Assembly: GCA_963989245.1 (NCBI GenBank)
Contig: OZ022340.1
Span: 47,081,948-47,145,947 of the forward strand
Origin: Nansenia antarctica
Lineage: Eukaryota; Chordata; Actinopteri; Argentiniformes; Microstomatidae
DNA length: 64,000 bases
Direction of reading: 5' to 3'
The notes beneath the pieces are model-generated. The model saw nothing but the letters and a program-made list of their open reading frames with translations. It did not search any database and was not told where the DNA came from. Shown here one piece after another: positions 63,993 through 64,000 of the stretch. The position numbers were made by a program, and so were the translations under genes. Within the stretch, counting starts at the first letter, position 1; every line of letters starts with the position of its first letter.

Positions 63993-64000
63993 GGTGTAAT

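Larger units (their letters stand above)
59774..64000 (-). mobile_element. decayed Ty3/gypsy LTR retrotransposon of chromovirus type (continues off the right edge)
   Basis: Minus-strand order is gag, zinc knuckle, protease, RT, RNase H, integrase, chromodomain, the Ty3/gypsy order. At least three in-frame stops and several frameshifts make it non-autonomous. No envelope frame was seen. Confidence 0.9.

Overview
The window looks like nuclear DNA of a ray-finned (teleost) fish. The vertebrate genes in it (thyroid peroxidase, CTP:phosphocholine cytidylyltransferase beta, a ZIP6-type zinc transporter, RBMS RNA-binding proteins, an EXD1-like gene) are split by spliceosomal introns or copied as retrogenes. 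They lie in a dense background of fish-type mobile DNA: hAT, Tc1 and THAP/P-like transposons, tRNA-derived SINEs, L2/CR1/Rex-like LINE tails, a chromodomain Ty3/gypsy element and long (TG)n tracts. There are no operons, no CRISPR arrays and no bacterial or viral gene blocks. Most genes here are fragments or broken copies.

Layout. 1-1256: end of a hAT transposon, transposase on the minus strand and running off the left edge. 1372-7175: four plus-strand exons of thyroid peroxidase (tpo), carrying the heme-pocket residues; the 5' and 3' exons are absent from the window. The introns hold a SINE, two MITEs and LTR-like repeats. 8366-8640: long (TG)n. 8937-13441: an unrecognised plus-strand coiled-coil gene with a possible RNase-H-like core and a Tudor-like tail, interrupted by an 895-bp MITE that leaves a 5-bp target duplication. 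14.4-19.2 kb: an acidic exon with two SUMO-interaction-like motifs, a pcyt1b processed pseudogene, an isolated slc39a6-like exon, and a 693-bp tandem repeat carrying LINE tails. 20.0-25.2 kb: LINE, LTR-like, minisatellite and hAT debris.

25.9-42.9 kb is the most unusual part. An intronless RBMS copy is followed by about six tandem copies of a 2061-bp unit. Each unit joins, in one orientation, a zinc-finger-gene-type acidic N-terminal segment, RBMS RRM1-RRM2, a second half-RRM1 exon, a minisatellite, and the first two exons of an EXD1-like LSm gene. One unit is split by a 3.1-kb hAT transposon with an uninterrupted transposase ORF and a perfect 8-bp target duplication. Directly repeated copies of another hAT fragment lie on both sides of the array.

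43-49.3 kb is mostly non-coding, with a minisatellite, SINEs and a Tc1 relic. 49.4-57.9 kb, minus strand: two adjacent, damaged multi-exon genes of families that are multicopy in fish, a TNP2-like transposase with C2H2 fingers and a PB1/SAMD3-like protein. A retroelement with an SGNH-hydrolase-like ORF1 is inserted in the first. 58.6-59.4 kb: a LINE 3' end. 59.8-64 kb, minus strand: a decayed Ty3/gypsy chromovirus-type retrotransposon (gag, protease, RT, RNase H, integrase, chromodomain), running off the right edge.

Family names come from motif recognition alone; no database search was run.
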